DNA of 64,000 nt. Source: Chlamydia avium 10DC88 (GTDB taxonomy: Bacteria > Chlamydiota > Chlamydiia > Chlamydiales > Chlamydiaceae). The stretch covers positions 661,416 to 725,415 of the forward strand of contig NZ_CP006571.1 in the NCBI RefSeq assembly GCF_000583875.1. The letters run 5' to 3'. Below, piece by piece: positions 38,422 through 50,163 of the stretch. Position 1 is the stretch's first letter; each line of letters begins with the position of its first letter. Made by a program: the position numbers and the translations under genes. The notes under the pieces were generated by a model. The model saw only the letters and a program-made list of their open reading frames with translations, was not told the origin of the DNA and did not search any database.

Positions 38422-40415
38422 GAGAGTATCCTTTGTACTATACAGTCTGTAGTAAATCCACAAGCTTCTGTGACATCTGCAGGAGCTCCAGAATATCCAA
38501 ATCTATCCATAGCAATAGCCAAGCCATTAGCACCAATGTACTTATGCCATCCTAATGCAGATCCTGCTTCTATGGACACACGCATGCCCAAATCCCCTCC
38601 AATAACATGAGAACGATATTCAGCATCTTGCTTTTCAAATAGCTCCCAACAAGGGAAGGAAACTACTCGAACATTCTTATCTAAATACATGAGTTCCTTA
38701 GCCACAGCTAAAGCTAAATGCAATTCTGACCCTGTAGCAAACAAAGTGTAATCAATGGGTACTCCATGGGCTTCATGCAATACAATATAGGCTCCACGTC
38801 CTATACCTTCTTCAAATGACACTTTTGTCTGGGATAGTGTGGGGAGATTCTGCCGAGAAAGAATCAAAGCTGTAGGGCCCATATATTTCAATGCTGCAAG
38901 CCAAGCACCCTTAACTTCATTAGCATCTCCTGGGCGGATCACTTGCAAACCGGGGATCATCCTTAACGACATAATTTGTTCTATAGGCTGATGTGTAGGG
39001 CCGTCTTCTCCAACGACAATTGAATCATGAGTAAAGTGATAAATTACGGGTAACTTTGCCAATGCAGCTAGGCGAATGGCATTTCTTAAATAATCAGAGA
39101 AAACTAAGAATGTCCCACAAAAAGGGCGGAATACTTGAGAATAAGCAATACCGTTAGCAATCGCTCCCATACCGAATTCACGAACGCCATATTTAATATT
39201 CCTTCCAGAAAAATCCTGACGATTAATTTCTTTAGCATCCGTTATCCATGTACCATCTGAACTAGATAGATCCGCTGATCCTCCAATCAAAGCAGGGATA
39301 TACCGAGCTAAGCTCTGAATTACCTTATTAGATGCTGCACGACCTGCTATTGTTTCTGGCATATCTATATTTTCAAGAATAGTTTCTAGTTCATCTGAAA
39401 CTACGGGGACCTTAAGTGAAAGAAATTCTTGATGTAAATCAGGGAATTGTCGCGACCATACACAAAAGTTATCTTGCCACGCTTCCTGCATTTTACGATC
39501 TTTCTGTAGTTTTTGCGTAAAAAATGTCTTTACTGCTGGAGACACAAAAAACTTCTCATCAGGAAGGTGCCAAAAACGCTTTGTTTGCTCGACGCCACTT
39601 TCTCCTAGAGGAGAGCCATGAGCCTTATGACTACCCTCTTTAGGAGAACCATGGCCTATGATCGTATGTGCAATGACTAGTGTAGGACGTTGTTGAGATT
39701 GTTTAATCTTAGTAAATGTTTCATGCATCCCCAAGAAGTCATAGCCATCGATTTCAAAAACTTCCCAACCGTAAGATTCGAATCTTTTCTTTACGTCCTC
39801 ACAACTAACTTCTCCTAAAAATCCATCTAAAACTATATTATTATAGTCATAAATGAGGACAAGATTATCTAAACTTAAGGTTCCAGCAAAACTACAAGCT
39901 TCGTGGCTCACGCCCTCCATCATGCAGCCGTCACCGGCTAAACAATACACTTTACCATTGAAGATTTCATGTTCCGGCCGATTAAAGCGTACAGCAAGCA
40001 TCTTCATAGATAAAGCCATACCGACAGCATTCCCAACCCCTTGCCCTAAAGGCCCCGTGGTTGCTTCAACACCGCTAGTTTCTCCAAACTCAGGATGGCC
40101 TGGGGTATGCGAGTGTAATTGACGAAATTGTTGGAGATCTTCTAAAGATACATTATATCCCGCAAGATGTAAGCACGCATACAATAAAGCAGATCCGTGT
40201 CCTGCAGACAAAACAAAACGGTCTCTATTTATCCATAAAGGATCTTTGGGATTATGTCTTAAAACATAGCCATAGAGGTAGGCAGCAAGTTCTGCACACC
40301 CCAAAGGCAAGCCAGGATGTCCAGATCCGGCTTTTTGAATCATCTCTATACTTAATTGTTTTAGAGTCCCAGATATCTTTTCTAAGATATCTATATCTAC
40401 TCCCTTATTCATCAT
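38415..40415 (-). CDS. tkt: transketolase
   Basis: Thiamine-diphosphate enzyme of the non-oxidative pentose phosphate pathway. 666 residues. AGHGSALLYACLHLAGY, the TPP motif LAGDGCMMEGVSHEA with YDYNNI, and the pyrimidine domain REFGMGAIANGIA and HDSIVVGEDGPTHQP. A second Met follows the first. No partner gene next to it except amn. Length and motifs are normal. Confidence 0.96.
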   Translation of the reverse strand: MMNKGVDIDILEKISGTLKQLSIEMIQKAGSGHPGLPLGCAELAAYLYGYVLRHNPKDPLWINRDRFVLSAGHGSALLYACLHLAGYNVSLEDLQQFRQLHSHTPGHPEFGETSGVEATTGPLGQGVGNAVGMALSMKMLAVRFNRPEHEIFNGKVYCLAGDGCMMEGVSHEACSFAGTLSLDNLVLIYDYNNIVLDGFLGEVSCEDVKKRFESYGWEVFEIDGYDFLGMHETFTKIKQSQQRPTLVIAHTIIGHGSPKEGSHKAHGSPLGESGVEQTKRFWHLPDEKFFVSPAVKTFFTQKLQKDRKMQEAWQDNFCVWSRQFPDLHQEFLSLKVPVVSDELETILENIDMPETIAGRAASNKVIQSLARYIPALIGGSADLSSSDGTWITDAKEINRQDFSGRNIKYGVREFGMGAIANGIAYSQVFRPFCGTFLVFSDYLRNAIRLAALAKLPVIYHFTHDSIVVGEDGPTHQPIEQIMSLRMIPGLQVIRPGDANEVKGAWLAALKYMGPTALILSRQNLPTLSQTKVSFEEGIGRGAYIVLHEAHGVPIDYTLFATGSELHLALAVAKELMYLDKNVRVVSFPCWELFEKQDAEYRSHVIGGDLGMRVSIEAGSALGWHKYIGANGLAIAMDRFGYSGAPADVTEACGFTTDCIVQRILSQ

Positions 40416-40650
40416 TTTCCAGACCTAAATGCGCTATGTAAAGAAACAAAGTCAAGATTATAGCATCTAATACCAAAAAAGCAAGTTACGCAATTTATAT
40501 GAATACCCGAACTCAGTAGCCAACACACTAAAGACTATTTCTCAACACATAGTTAAAAAATAGCATTAAAAAGACAGACTAGAGACTAAAATGAACAACT
40601 CCCATATAATTGCAATCAACCTAATACTTTTGACACTAAAGTTCCATCCT

Positions 40651-43281
40651 ATGTTAAGTAATACTTTGCGATCTAACTTCTTAAAGTTCTATGCTAATCG
40701 GAATCATACTATTGTTCCTTCATCTCCTGTCTTTCCTCATAATGACCCATCAATCCTCTTTACTAATGCAGGAATGAATCAATTTAAGAATGTCTTTTTA
40801 AACAAAGAAAAAACAAGCTACTCTCGAGCGACAACCTCACAAAAATGCATCCGTGCGGGGGGAAAGCACAATGACCTAAATAATGTAGGTCATACTTCAC
40901 GTCATCTCACGTTCTTTGAAATGCTAGGGAACTTTTCTTTCGGTGATTACTTTAAATCTCAAGCTATTGCTTTTGCCTGGGAAGTATCTCTTTCTGTTTT
41001 CAACTTTAACCCTCAACAAATTTATGCCACTGTGCATGAAAAAGATGATGAGGCTTTTGCTCTTTGGGAAGAGTTCTTGCCTTCTAATCGCATTTTTCGC
41101 TTAACAGACAAAGATAATTTCTGGAGCATGGCAGATGTCGGCCCCTGTGGATATTGTTCTGAACTCTTATTTGATAGAGGAGAGAAATTTAGCAAAGCAT
41201 CTTCACCTCTAGAAGATGTCGAGGGTGAACGCTTTTTAGAGTACTGGAATCTTGTTTTTATGGAGTTTAACCGTGCTGCAGACGGTTCTCTTCTCTCGCT
41301 CCCCAATAAACATGTAGATACAGGAGCAGGTTTAGAACGTTTAGTTGCGATTATTTCAGGTACGGATACTATTTTCGAGGCAGATGTTTTACACCTACTT
41401 ATCAAACAGACAGAACAATTATCAAGGAAAACATATCAACCACACCATCCTTTAGGTGCTGCTTTCAGAGTAATTGCTGATCATACGCGCTCCCTATCTT
41501 TTGCTATTGCTGATGGTTTGCTTCCTGGAAACACAGAACGCGGTTATGTATTAAGAAAAATTCTACGTAGAGCAGTCAACTATGGGAAACGTCTAGGACT
41601 TACCCAACCATTTTTAGCAGATATTGTTCCTTCTTTAGTTGATGCAATGGGAGATGCCTATCCTGAACTTCGACTTTCTTTATCTCAAATTCAAGAAGTC
41701 GTGACTGCAGAAGAAGAAAATTACCTAAGATCGCTTAATCGCGGAGGAAGTTTACTCCATCAGGTGATAAAAACATCCTCTTCTGTAATCTCTGGGCAAG
41801 ATGCTTTTAAATTAAAAGATACTTATGGTCTTCCCATTGATGAAATAGCTTTATTAGCAAAAGACCATAATCTCTCTGTAGATCTGGAGACTTTCGATCA
41901 ATTAGAAAAAGAAGCTAAAGAACGTTCTAAGAAAAACGCAGCGAAAACTCGCAACTTAACAGATAAAGACGAAGCTTTTTATGATACGTTATCTCTAAAA
42001 GAAAACTCTGAGTTCTTAGGATACACTACGCTATCTTGCGATACATTTATTGAAGCACTCCTGCATGATAGTCAACAAGTCCCCACTCTGAAAGAAAAAC
42101 AAAAAGGTGTCATAGTCTTAAAATCAACTCCTTTCTATGCAGAGAAAGGTGGGCAAGTTGGGGATTCTGGAGAGATTTTCTGTTCAGAAGGGACATTCTT
42201 AGTAACTCATACCACATCTCCAAAGCCAGGGATTATCTTACATCACGGAGAGGTAACACAGGGGTACCTCTCTCAAGGTTCAGCTATAACAGCACAAGTA
42301 CACTGTATCCGAAGAACAAATATTAGCAATAACCATACAGGATGCCACCTTTTGCACAAGGCTTTAGAGATGACTTTAGGCGATCATATTCGCCAAGCTG
42401 GATCTTACGTTGATGATACAAAAATACGTCTAGATTTTACTCATCCCAAGGCCATATCTCCCGATGATTTAACAGCGATAGAGCTGCTAGTAAATGAAAA
42501 AATTCGAGAAAATCATCGCGTTGAAATCCGCGAAGCTCTGTACTCTGATGTTATGAGTTCTAAAGAGATCAAACAATTCTTTGGAGACAAATATGGTGAT
42601 ATTGTACGAGTAGTTTCTGCTGGATTTTCCCATGAGTTATGTGGAGGGACCCATGCTGAGCATACAGGAGACCTTGGATACTTTCGTATTATTAAAGAAC
42701 ACGCTGTTGCTACAGGAATTCGTCGTATAGAAGCTGTCACGGGGAAAGAAGCTGAGCTCTTAGCACATCGAGATCATGAAGACCTCAATGAAATCTCTTT
42801 GGTTTTACAGTCTCCTCGTGATCAAATTGTGCACAAGTTACAAAATGTATTAGAAGAGAAAAAACTCCAAAGCAAACAGATCACTGAATTAGAAACTCAG
42901 TTAGTCAATGTACAATTAGATAAAATCATTGAGAAACGTCAACATATTGATGACATTTCTTATATAGTACACCACCTAGATGAATCAGAAAGTCATCGCC
43001 TACAACAATATGCAAATTGTTTTCACCAAAGAATCCCTAATCGCTGTATTTCTTTATGGATTACTCGAAAACAGGGCAAGCATATTCTTTTTTCTAGGCT
43101 CTCTAATGACCTTGTCCAACAAGGATTACAAGCAAAAAATCTTTTAGAACAATTACTCGCACCTTGTGGGGGGCGCTGGGGAGGACGAGACACATTTGCT
43201 CAGGGTAGCACAGATATTCTCCCACAAACAGACACAGTAAACACAGTTTTATGGCAATGGATTTCAACACAGCTAACTTAG
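40651..43281 (+). CDS. alaS: alanyl-tRNA synthetase
   Basis: Class II synthetase charging tRNA-Ala, with editing. 876 residues from ATG 40651; a frame open 20 codons further upstream begins with a non-conserved hydrophobic stretch, and family members start [17 protein letters not shown]. Catalytic core [15 protein letters not shown] motif ([12 protein letters not shown]), [11 protein letters not shown]; editing domain [13 protein letters not shown] and the metal site [12 protein letters not shown]-Ala domain with [13 protein letters not shown]. The 3' end overlaps mfd by 31 bp. Confidence 0.96.
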   Translation: MLSNTLRSNFLKFYANRNHTIVPSSPVFPHNDPSILFTNAGMNQFKNVFLNKEKTSYSRATTSQKCIRAGGKHNDLNNVGHTSRHLTFFEMLGNFSFGDYFKSQAIAFAWEVSLSVFNFNPQQIYATVHEKDDEAFALWEEFLPSNRIFRLTDKDNFWSMADVGPCGYCSELLFDRGEKFSKASSPLEDVEGERFLEYWNLVFMEFNRAADGSLLSLPNKHVDTGAGLERLVAIISGTDTIFEADVLHLLIKQTEQLSRKTYQPHHPLGAAFRVIADHTRSLSFAIADGLLPGNTERGYVLRKILRRAVNYGKRLGLTQPFLADIVPSLVDAMGDAYPELRLSLSQIQEVVTAEEENYLRSLNRGGSLLHQVIKTSSSVISGQDAFKLKDTYGLPIDEIALLAKDHNLSVDLETFDQLEKEAKERSKKNAAKTRNLTDKDEAFYDTLSLKENSEFLGYTTLSCDTFIEALLHDSQQVPTLKEKQKGVIVLKSTPFYAEKGGQVGDSGEIFCSEGTFLVTHTTSPKPGIILHHGEVTQGYLSQGSAITAQVHCIRRTNISNNHTGCHLLHKALEMTLGDHIRQAGSYVDDTKIRLDFTHPKAISPDDLTAIELLVNEKIRENHRVEIREALYSDVMSSKEIKQFFGDKYGDIVRVVSAGFSHELCGGTHAEHTGDLGYFRIIKEHAVATGIRRIEAVTGKEAELLAHRDHEDLNEISLVLQSPRDQIVHKLQNVLEEKKLQSKQITELETQLVNVQLDKIIEKRQHIDDISYIVHHLDESESHRLQQYANCFHQRIPNRCISLWITRKQGKHILFSRLSNDLVQQGLQAKNLLEQLLAPCGGRWGGRDTFAQGSTDILPQTDTVNTVLWQWISTQLT

Positions 43282-46200
43282 CCTCACCTCTTTTTTCTAA
43301 ACTAGCTCATGCCTCTACTCCACTATTAATAGAAAATATCCACTCAGGGGCACGTGCATTTTTAGCGGCTCAATTTTTTTATAAAAAAAATACTTCTGTT
43401 GTCATGGTGACAACATGTTCTCGACTAGATGATCTTTTTGAAGATCTTTCTGCGTTTTTAGAAATCCCTCCCTTAGAGTTCCCATCATCAGAAATCGATC
43501 TGTCTCCTGAACTAGTTAATATTGATGCTGTAGGCAAGCGTGATAAAATACTTTATGAACTTTGTAAACAAAATAAGCCTGTATTTTGTGTTACTACATT
43601 AAAAGCATTACTAGAAAAAACACGTTCTCCTAAAGATCTGATGAACCAATGCCTAGATATTCAAGTAGGAGATCTCCTAGACCCAGATATGATGATAGAC
43701 TTATGTAAAAATTTAGGCTATCGCCATACGACTCTTACTAGTGATAAAGGAGAGTTTGCTTATCGTGGTGGAATTGTTGATATTTTTCCCTTATCCTCTC
43801 CCGAACCTTTTCGAATAGAATTCTGGGGAGAAAAAATTATTTCCATACGTCCCTTTAACCCTTCAGATCAACTATCTACAGGGAAAACTTCTAAACTCTC
43901 CATATCTCCAGCGATACAAAATTCTGGGGAGTCCTTGGAGTACAGCCTTTTGGATTATTTTCCCTCTCCTCCTGCATTTGTTTTCGACAGTTTAACAAAT
44001 CTAGAAGATGATTTTGCTGAAATTTCGGGGACGCTCTCCTCACTGCCTAAACGTTTTTTACCAATTAAGGAATTTTGTGAACGTGCTTTTCTATCTCCTA
44101 CAATTTTCTTTGAGGAAAAAACCTTCCCCAATGCTCAAATTAAAAAAAATCAAGAAGTTCACGTAGAAGTTTTCCATTGCCATATTGCAACATCACGTGT
44201 TGCAGCTCCCTTTATCTATCCTAATGAAATTTTTGCTGGTGAAGGAAATCCTCTTTTAGACTTCTTACAGAAACTACATGAGTATACTCCTAATTCAGAA
44301 TTTCCGTTCCACATAGCGATCTATAATACCAATACAAAATCTCTAAAAGAAGCTCGTGTACTTATAGAAACCCTCCAACATCACAATTGGAAGATTTACG
44401 AAAAACGTAATAACCTGTCATCAAGCTTTGCTCTTGTAGAAGAGCATTTTGTTGCTATCTCGCTATCCGAATTTGCATCGACAAAAATCTTACGAAGACA
44501 AAAACAACGAAATTATTCTTCTGTGGCTACTGAAGAAGTCTTTGTCCCAGTCCCGGGGGAAACTGTTGTGCATCTTCACAATGGTATTGGGAAGTTCATC
44601 GGGATAGAAAAAAACCTAACCATTTAAATATTGAAACAGACTATCTTGTGATTGAATATGCGGATCGTGCAAGACTTTATGTACCTTCTGATCAGGCTTA
44701 TTTAATTTCTCGTTATGTAGGGGCTTCTGAAAAAACTCCCGAGTTACACAATCTTAACGGCTCTAAATGGAAAAGATCTCGCGATCTGTCTGAAAAGTCT
44801 CTTATTCTTTATGCCGAAAAACTTCTTCAACTTGAAGCTCAACGTTCGACATCAGCGGCATTTACCTACCCTCCTCATGGAGAAGAAGTCATAAAATTTG
44901 AAGAAAGCTTCCCCTACGAAGAAACTCCTGATCAATTAAAAGCTATTGAACAAATTTACAGTGACATGATGTCGGATAAACTTATGGATCGCCTCATTTG
45001 TGGTGATGCTGGATTTGGAAAGACCGAAGTTATCATGCGTGCTGCTGTAAAAACTGTTTGTGACGGTCATCGTCAAGTGATTGTCATGGTCCCAACAACA
45101 ATTCTAGCAACCCAACATTACGAAACATTCACCCAACGCATGGCAGGGCTGCCTATAAATATCGCAGTCCTATCTCGCTTTTCAGACAACAAGACAACAA
45201 AAAAAATATTTGAAGGCGTGTCTAATGGAGATATTGATATCCTCATTGGCACACATAAACTTATCAACAAGAATTTGGAATTTAAAAATCCTGGCTTGCT
45301 TGTCATTGATGAAGAACAACGGTTTGGTGTTAAAGTAAAAGACTTTTTAAAAGAGCGCTATCCTACCGTAAATTGTCTCACTGTATCTGCAACACCTATT
45401 CCCAGAACTCTATACATGTCATTATCAGGAGCCCGTGATCTTTCTCTTATCACTATGCCTCCCTTGGATAGACTTCCTGTTAGCACATTCGTTTTAGAAT
45501 ATAGTGATGAAACGTTAACGGCTGCTTTACGCCATGAGCTACTCCGTGGTGGGCAAGCCTATGTAATCCATAATCGGATAGAAAGTATTTTTAGATTAGC
45601 AAACACCATTCGCTCGTTAATTCCTGAAGCACGTATTGCTGTTGCCCATGGCCAAATGTCGTCAGAAGAACTCGCTGTTATTTTTCAGAAATTCAAAGAT
45701 CAACAAATCAATATTCTTGTAGCTACTGCATTAATTGAAAACGGGATCGATATTCCCAATGCCAATACTATTCTAGTTGACCAAGCAGATAAATTTGGTA
45801 TGGCTGACTTATATCAAATGAAAGGACGTGTAGGAAGATGGAACCGAAAAGCTTATTGTTACTTTTTAGTATCACATTTAGACAGGCTATCTAGCCCTGC
45901 TGCTAAGCGCTTGGAAGCCCTCAATAAACAAGAATATGGGGGAGGGATGAAAATCGCTCTACATGATTTGGAAATTCGAGGAGCGGGGAACATCTTGGGA
46001 ACCGATCAATCGGGGCACATTAGCGCTATAGGATTCAATTTATATTGTAAATTATTAAAAAAGGCCGTAGCTGCATTAAAAAACAACTCATCCCCACTAT
46101 TATTTAACGATGATGTAAAAATTGAATTCCCCTATAACTCTCGTATTCCTGATACCTATATAGAGTTAGCATCGATGCGTATAGAGTTCTATCAAAAAAT

Positions 46201-46492
46201 AGGCAATGCGGAAAATGTAGAACAATTATCTTGTATACAAGAAGAGATGCGCGATCGCTTCGGCCCTCTTCCTGACGAAGTTTTATGGTTGTTTGCCTTA
46301 GCAAAAATACGTATATTCTCTCTTGAACGAAATATTACTAGTATCAAAGGGACCTCAAACGCCTTATATATCCAACAGTACCAAGAAAAAACAGAAAAAA
46401 TTAAAAAGGTATTACCCTATTCCCTATCACCTACTCCGGAATTATTAGTATCAGAAGTTTTAGAATCTTTAGAGAAAGCATTCCCCACATAA
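43251..46492 (+). pseudogene. mfd: transcription-repair coupling factor Mfd, split by a frameshift
   Basis: Moves stalled RNA polymerase and recruits UvrA. The first frame (43251-44627, 458 residues) has the UvrB-like part (YRGGIVDIFPLSSPEPFRIE) and reaches VHLHNGIGKFIGIEK, then stops. The second (to 46492, 614 residues from ATG 44648) starts IEYADRARLYVPSDQAY and holds the translocase: GDAGFGKTEV, DEEQRFG, TATPIPRTL-type SATPIPRTLYMSL, ATALIENGIDIPNA. Adding one A to the seven at 44608-44614 gives EKKPNHLNIETDYLVIEYAD, the usual CarD-like sequence, and a normal protein of about 1080 residues. So an indel in the RNAP-interacting domain splits an otherwise intact gene. Confidence 0.88.
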
Positions 46493-46514
46493 GCCTCTTT
46501 GCTAGAGAGATATC

Positions 46515-47516
46515 ATGTCACAGTTTTACGAACTCATTAAACCCAAGACTCCTCGTCCACCTGTATGGCTACTTAGACAAGTAGGGCGTTATATGCCCCA
46601 ATATAAAGAACTCAAAGGCTCCCGAACATTGAAAGAATTGTTTCATGATACTGAAGCTATTGTTGAGGCGACCCTTCTAGGTCCAGAATTATTGCAAGTG
46701 GATGCTGCTATTCTTTTTGCTGACATTCTTTCTATATTGGACGGCTTTGCAATTCCTTATGATTTCTCTCCTGGGCCTAAAATTGATTTTTCTCCTCAGA
46801 AACAATACTTATTCACACAGCATCCCGAAGAACATTTCTCTTATCTTTTAGAAGCTATCCGCTGTCTTGTTCAACGTTTATCTGTGCCTCTCATTATTTT
46901 TGCTGCTTCTCCGTTTACACTAGCTAACTACCTGCTAGATGGAGGAAATACAAAAGACTCCCCCAAGACAATGGCATTTCTATACCAATATCCTGAAAAA
47001 TTTGATTCTCTTTTATCGCAACTGGCCTCAGCTACAATCTCTTACTTAAAAGCACAAATTCAAGCAGGAGCTGCTGCTATTCAACTATTTGAATCCTCCA
47101 GTTTGCGACTCCCCTCAGCACTATTTTCTCGTTACATCACTAGACCTAATACCCGACTGATTTCTCAAATAAAGCAAGAAATCTCTGCTCCTATTAGTCT
47201 GTTTTGCCGATGCTTTTATGAAAATTTCATTGATCTATACACTACGGGAGCAGATACCTTACACCCCGATTATCACGTGGACCTTGCTCATCTTTATGCT
47301 ACTCTACCGCAGCCAGGCTCTCTACAAGGGAATTTAGATCCTGCTCTTCTTCTTCTCTCTCAAGATAAACTTCTCCGTTATGTTGAACGATACCTTATTC
47401 CTTTAAAATCACAACCTCATTACATTTTCAACTTAGGACATGGTATCCTCCCTGAAACCCCTTTAGAAAACGTCCAAGCTATGTTATTATGTTTAACCTC
47501 AACTTTAAATTCTTAG
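46515..47516 (+). CDS. hemE: uroporphyrinogen decarboxylase
   Basis: Converts uroporphyrinogen III to coproporphyrinogen III in heme synthesis. 333 residues. N-terminal signature PPVWLLRQVGRYMPQYKEL with the active-site arginines, FADILSI for the catalytic Asp, and the C-terminal FNLGHGILPETPLENV. Follows mfd by 22 bp with GAGAGA upstream. First of a hemE-hemN-hemG run; the end overlaps hemN by 28 bp. Confidence 0.96.
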   Translation: MSQFYELIKPKTPRPPVWLLRQVGRYMPQYKELKGSRTLKELFHDTEAIVEATLLGPELLQVDAAILFADILSILDGFAIPYDFSPGPKIDFSPQKQYLFTQHPEEHFSYLLEAIRCLVQRLSVPLIIFAASPFTLANYLLDGGNTKDSPKTMAFLYQYPEKFDSLLSQLASATISYLKAQIQAGAAAIQLFESSSLRLPSALFSRYITRPNTRLISQIKQEISAPISLFCRCFYENFIDLYTTGADTLHPDYHVDLAHLYATLPQPGSLQGNLDPALLLLSQDKLLRYVERYLIPLKSQPHYIFNLGHGILPETPLENVQAMLLCLTSTLNS

Positions 47517-48862
47517 AAGGTCTTCATCAACCGGCACCTAGATATACTAGCTATCCTACTGTTTTAGAATGGGAAGATTCGGATACACAACCTGCTTATC
47601 AAGCTTTTCGTCTTCTCCAACAAGATGATCAGCCTTTATCCTTATATTTTCATATTCCTTTTTGCCAATCTATGTGTCTGTATTGTGGATGTTCTGTTGT
47701 ACTTAACCGCCGTGAAGATATCGTAGAACAGTATATTGATACCTTGATCCAAGAAATGGAATTGATCTATTCTCTCCTTGGGAAGAGGAGGGTATCTCGT
47801 ATCCATTTTGGAGGAGGAACACCTAGTCGTCTGTCTCGTAAGCTTTTTGATAAGCTCTTCTCTGCCATTCATCGCCTGTTCAATCTTTCAGAAGCACAAG
47901 AAATTGCTATTGAATTTGATCCCCGTTCTTTAAGGGACGACCAAGATAAACCCCAATTTCTTCAGTCTTTAGGATTTAACCGAGTCAGCTTAGGAATACA
48001 AGATACCAATCCCTCTGTTCAAGAAGCTGTGCGCCGACGCCAAAGTCACCAAGAGTCATTGCAAGCTTATGAAAAATTCCGTCAACTAAATTTTGAAAGT
48101 ATTAATATCGACTTAATTTACGGGCTTCCAAAACAAACAAAAGCAACCTTTGCGCAAACAATTTCTGATATTTTGCACATGCGTCCAGATCGTTTGGCTC
48201 TATTTTCTTTTGCTTTTGTCCCTTGGGCGAAACCTCATCAAAAAGCTATCAAACAAGTCTCTTTACCATCTATGGAAGAAAAATTTGCAATATACTCTCA
48301 TGCAAGGCACACATTAATAAAAGCAGGATATCAAGCAGTCGGTTTAGATCATTTTTCTCTTCCTGAAGACCCTCTAAGCATTGCCTTTAACAACAAAACA
48401 TTAATCCGCAATTTCCAGGGCTATTCTCTACCTCCTGAGGAAGACTTAATAGGATTAGGAATCACTGCGACAAGTTTCATCCGAGGGATCTATTTACAAA
48501 ATACAAAGACATTGCAATCTTATCATGAGAAGATAGCCGCAGGCTCTCTAGCAACAAGTAAAAGTAAGATCCTATCTGAAGATGATAAAATCCGAAAATG
48601 GGTAATCCATAAGTTAATGTGTACATTCCATGTATCCAAAGAAGAGTTTTTTAATCTCCATGGCCATCATTTTGATACTTACTTCTCTGCAAGCCATGAG
48701 AGGATCTCTAGTATGGCATCCACAGGCCTCTTACACAATAGCTCATCATCCATAACTGTAACTCCTTTAGGAGAAATATTTGTCCGAGTTATTGCTACAG
48801 CCTTCGATAATTATTTTCTAAAATCCACATCTTCAATTCCCAAGTTTTCAGGATCAATATGA
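47489..48862 (+). CDS. hemN: oxygen-independent coproporphyrinogen III oxidase
   Basis: Radical SAM enzyme making protoporphyrinogen IX. 457 residues, full-length HemN class. The cluster motif is FHIPFCQSMCLYCGC (Cys59, Cys63, Cys66), followed by HFGGGTPSRLS, FDPRSL, RVSLGIQD and DLIYGLPKQT. The C-terminal HemN domain reads GLGITATSFI and KWVIHKLMCTFHV. Overlaps hemE by 28 bp and hemG by 4 (ATGA). Confidence 0.95.
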   Translation: MFNLNFKFLEGLHQPAPRYTSYPTVLEWEDSDTQPAYQAFRLLQQDDQPLSLYFHIPFCQSMCLYCGCSVVLNRREDIVEQYIDTLIQEMELIYSLLGKRRVSRIHFGGGTPSRLSRKLFDKLFSAIHRLFNLSEAQEIAIEFDPRSLRDDQDKPQFLQSLGFNRVSLGIQDTNPSVQEAVRRRQSHQESLQAYEKFRQLNFESINIDLIYGLPKQTKATFAQTISDILHMRPDRLALFSFAFVPWAKPHQKAIKQVSLPSMEEKFAIYSHARHTLIKAGYQAVGLDHFSLPEDPLSIAFNNKTLIRNFQGYSLPPEEDLIGLGITATSFIRGIYLQNTKTLQSYHEKIAAGSLATSKSKILSEDDKIRKWVIHKLMCTFHVSKEEFFNLHGHHFDTYFSASHERISSMASTGLLHNSSSSITVTPLGEIFVRVIATAFDNYFLKSTSSIPKFSGSI

Positions 48863-50163
48863 GAAAAATCCTTATCATAGGTGCAGGAATTTCAGGATTA
48901 TCCACAGCCTGGTGGCTGAAACAAAAATTCCCAAATACCGAATGCCTTATTCTGGAGAAATCTCCTCAACCAGGAGGATTACTACATACCAAATATCATG
49001 ATGATTTTGCTTTAGATTTAGGGCCTAAAGGATTTCTGACCCAAGGGGAAGGTAAATACACTCTAAGACTAATTCAAGAATTGGGACTATACCCTCTGCT
49101 TGTAACTAGCAACAAAACAGCGAAAACGCGATTCATTCATTACAAGGGAAAAACCAGAAAAATTTCTTTATGGACCCTAATGAAAGAAGGGTTACCTCTA
49201 GCGATAGTTAAAGATTTGTTTGCCTCTCGATACTATAAAGATAGTTCCGTAAGGGAGTTTTTACAACGACATAGTACGAAATCTCTTGTTCATCATATCT
49301 TTAATCCCATTGTTCTAGCTACCCGCGCAGGGCATAGCCACCTTCTTTCTGCCCACATGGCCTTTCCTTCTCTTTCTCAATACGAAGCACAAACAGGTTC
49401 CCTACTACGAAGCTATCTCAAAAAATCCTCAACAAAAATTAAGCAAGAGCCCTACCTTGCCTCATTAAAACCTAATTTTGGTGTTCTTATCGATACACTA
49501 GTAAAAAAACTATCTGTAACATGGAGATTCTCCTCTCCCGTGACTAAAATCGAATGTTCATCTTCTTCAGTTACTATCAGCACAGAAAAAGAAACTTTTT
49601 CTGGAGACCTAGCTATTTATACAGGTCCATTATCCTTACTTCCCCGACTTATCAATATCCGAGGAATATCTCATCTTGCTAAAAAAACTATTTCTTTGGA
49701 TCTCTCATGTATAACTTTAGGATGGAAAACACAACGACCAAATCTACCTAAAGGATACGGCATGTTATTTTCTGATGAGCCCCCCCTATTAGGAATAATT
49801 TTTAATTCCCAAGTTTTCCCAGAACAACTCCCCGAGAAAACTGTTCTTTCTCTACTTCTAGAAAACCGTTGGCATGAAGAAGATGCTTATGCTTTTTCCC
49901 TAGCAGCAATTTCTGAGTATCTCCATATCACACATAAACCCGATGTCTTCTCATTATTTTCTCCAGAAGAAGGTCTACCTCAACATTGTGTAGGATTTTT
50001 GGAAATGAAAAACCAAATTCTCCCCTACATCCCTCAAAATCTAAAGATTGTTGGGCAAAATTTTTCAGGGCCCGGAGTTAACCGATGTGTTGCATCAGCC
50101 TATCATACTGTTGCTGCCCTCTGTAACGAGAAAACGCTCACAAAGGGCTACTGTCTTCATTAA
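48859..50163 (+). CDS. hemG: protoporphyrinogen oxidase (HemY-type flavoprotein)
   Basis: Last oxidation before iron insertion. 434 residues. N-terminal FAD site ILIIGAGISGLSTAWWL with the acidic end LILEKSPQPGGLL; C-terminal IVGQNFSGPGVNRCVASAY. Although called hemG in chlamydial annotations, the fold is the oxygen- or quinone-dependent HemY/PPOX type, not the small flavodoxin HemG. Starts inside the hemN stop (ATGA). The last 69 bp overlap the opposing gene. Confidence 0.9.
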   Translation: MRKILIIGAGISGLSTAWWLKQKFPNTECLILEKSPQPGGLLHTKYHDDFALDLGPKGFLTQGEGKYTLRLIQELGLYPLLVTSNKTAKTRFIHYKGKTRKISLWTLMKEGLPLAIVKDLFASRYYKDSSVREFLQRHSTKSLVHHIFNPIVLATRAGHSHLLSAHMAFPSLSQYEAQTGSLLRSYLKKSSTKIKQEPYLASLKPNFGVLIDTLVKKLSVTWRFSSPVTKIECSSSSVTISTEKETFSGDLAIYTGPLSLLPRLINIRGISHLAKKTISLDLSCITLGWKTQRPNLPKGYGMLFSDEPPLLGIIFNSQVFPEQLPEKTVLSLLLENRWHEEDAYAFSLAAISEYLHITHKPDVFSLFSPEEGLPQHCVGFLEMKNQILPYIPQNLKIVGQNFSGPGVNRCVASAYHTVAALCNEKTLTKGYCLH

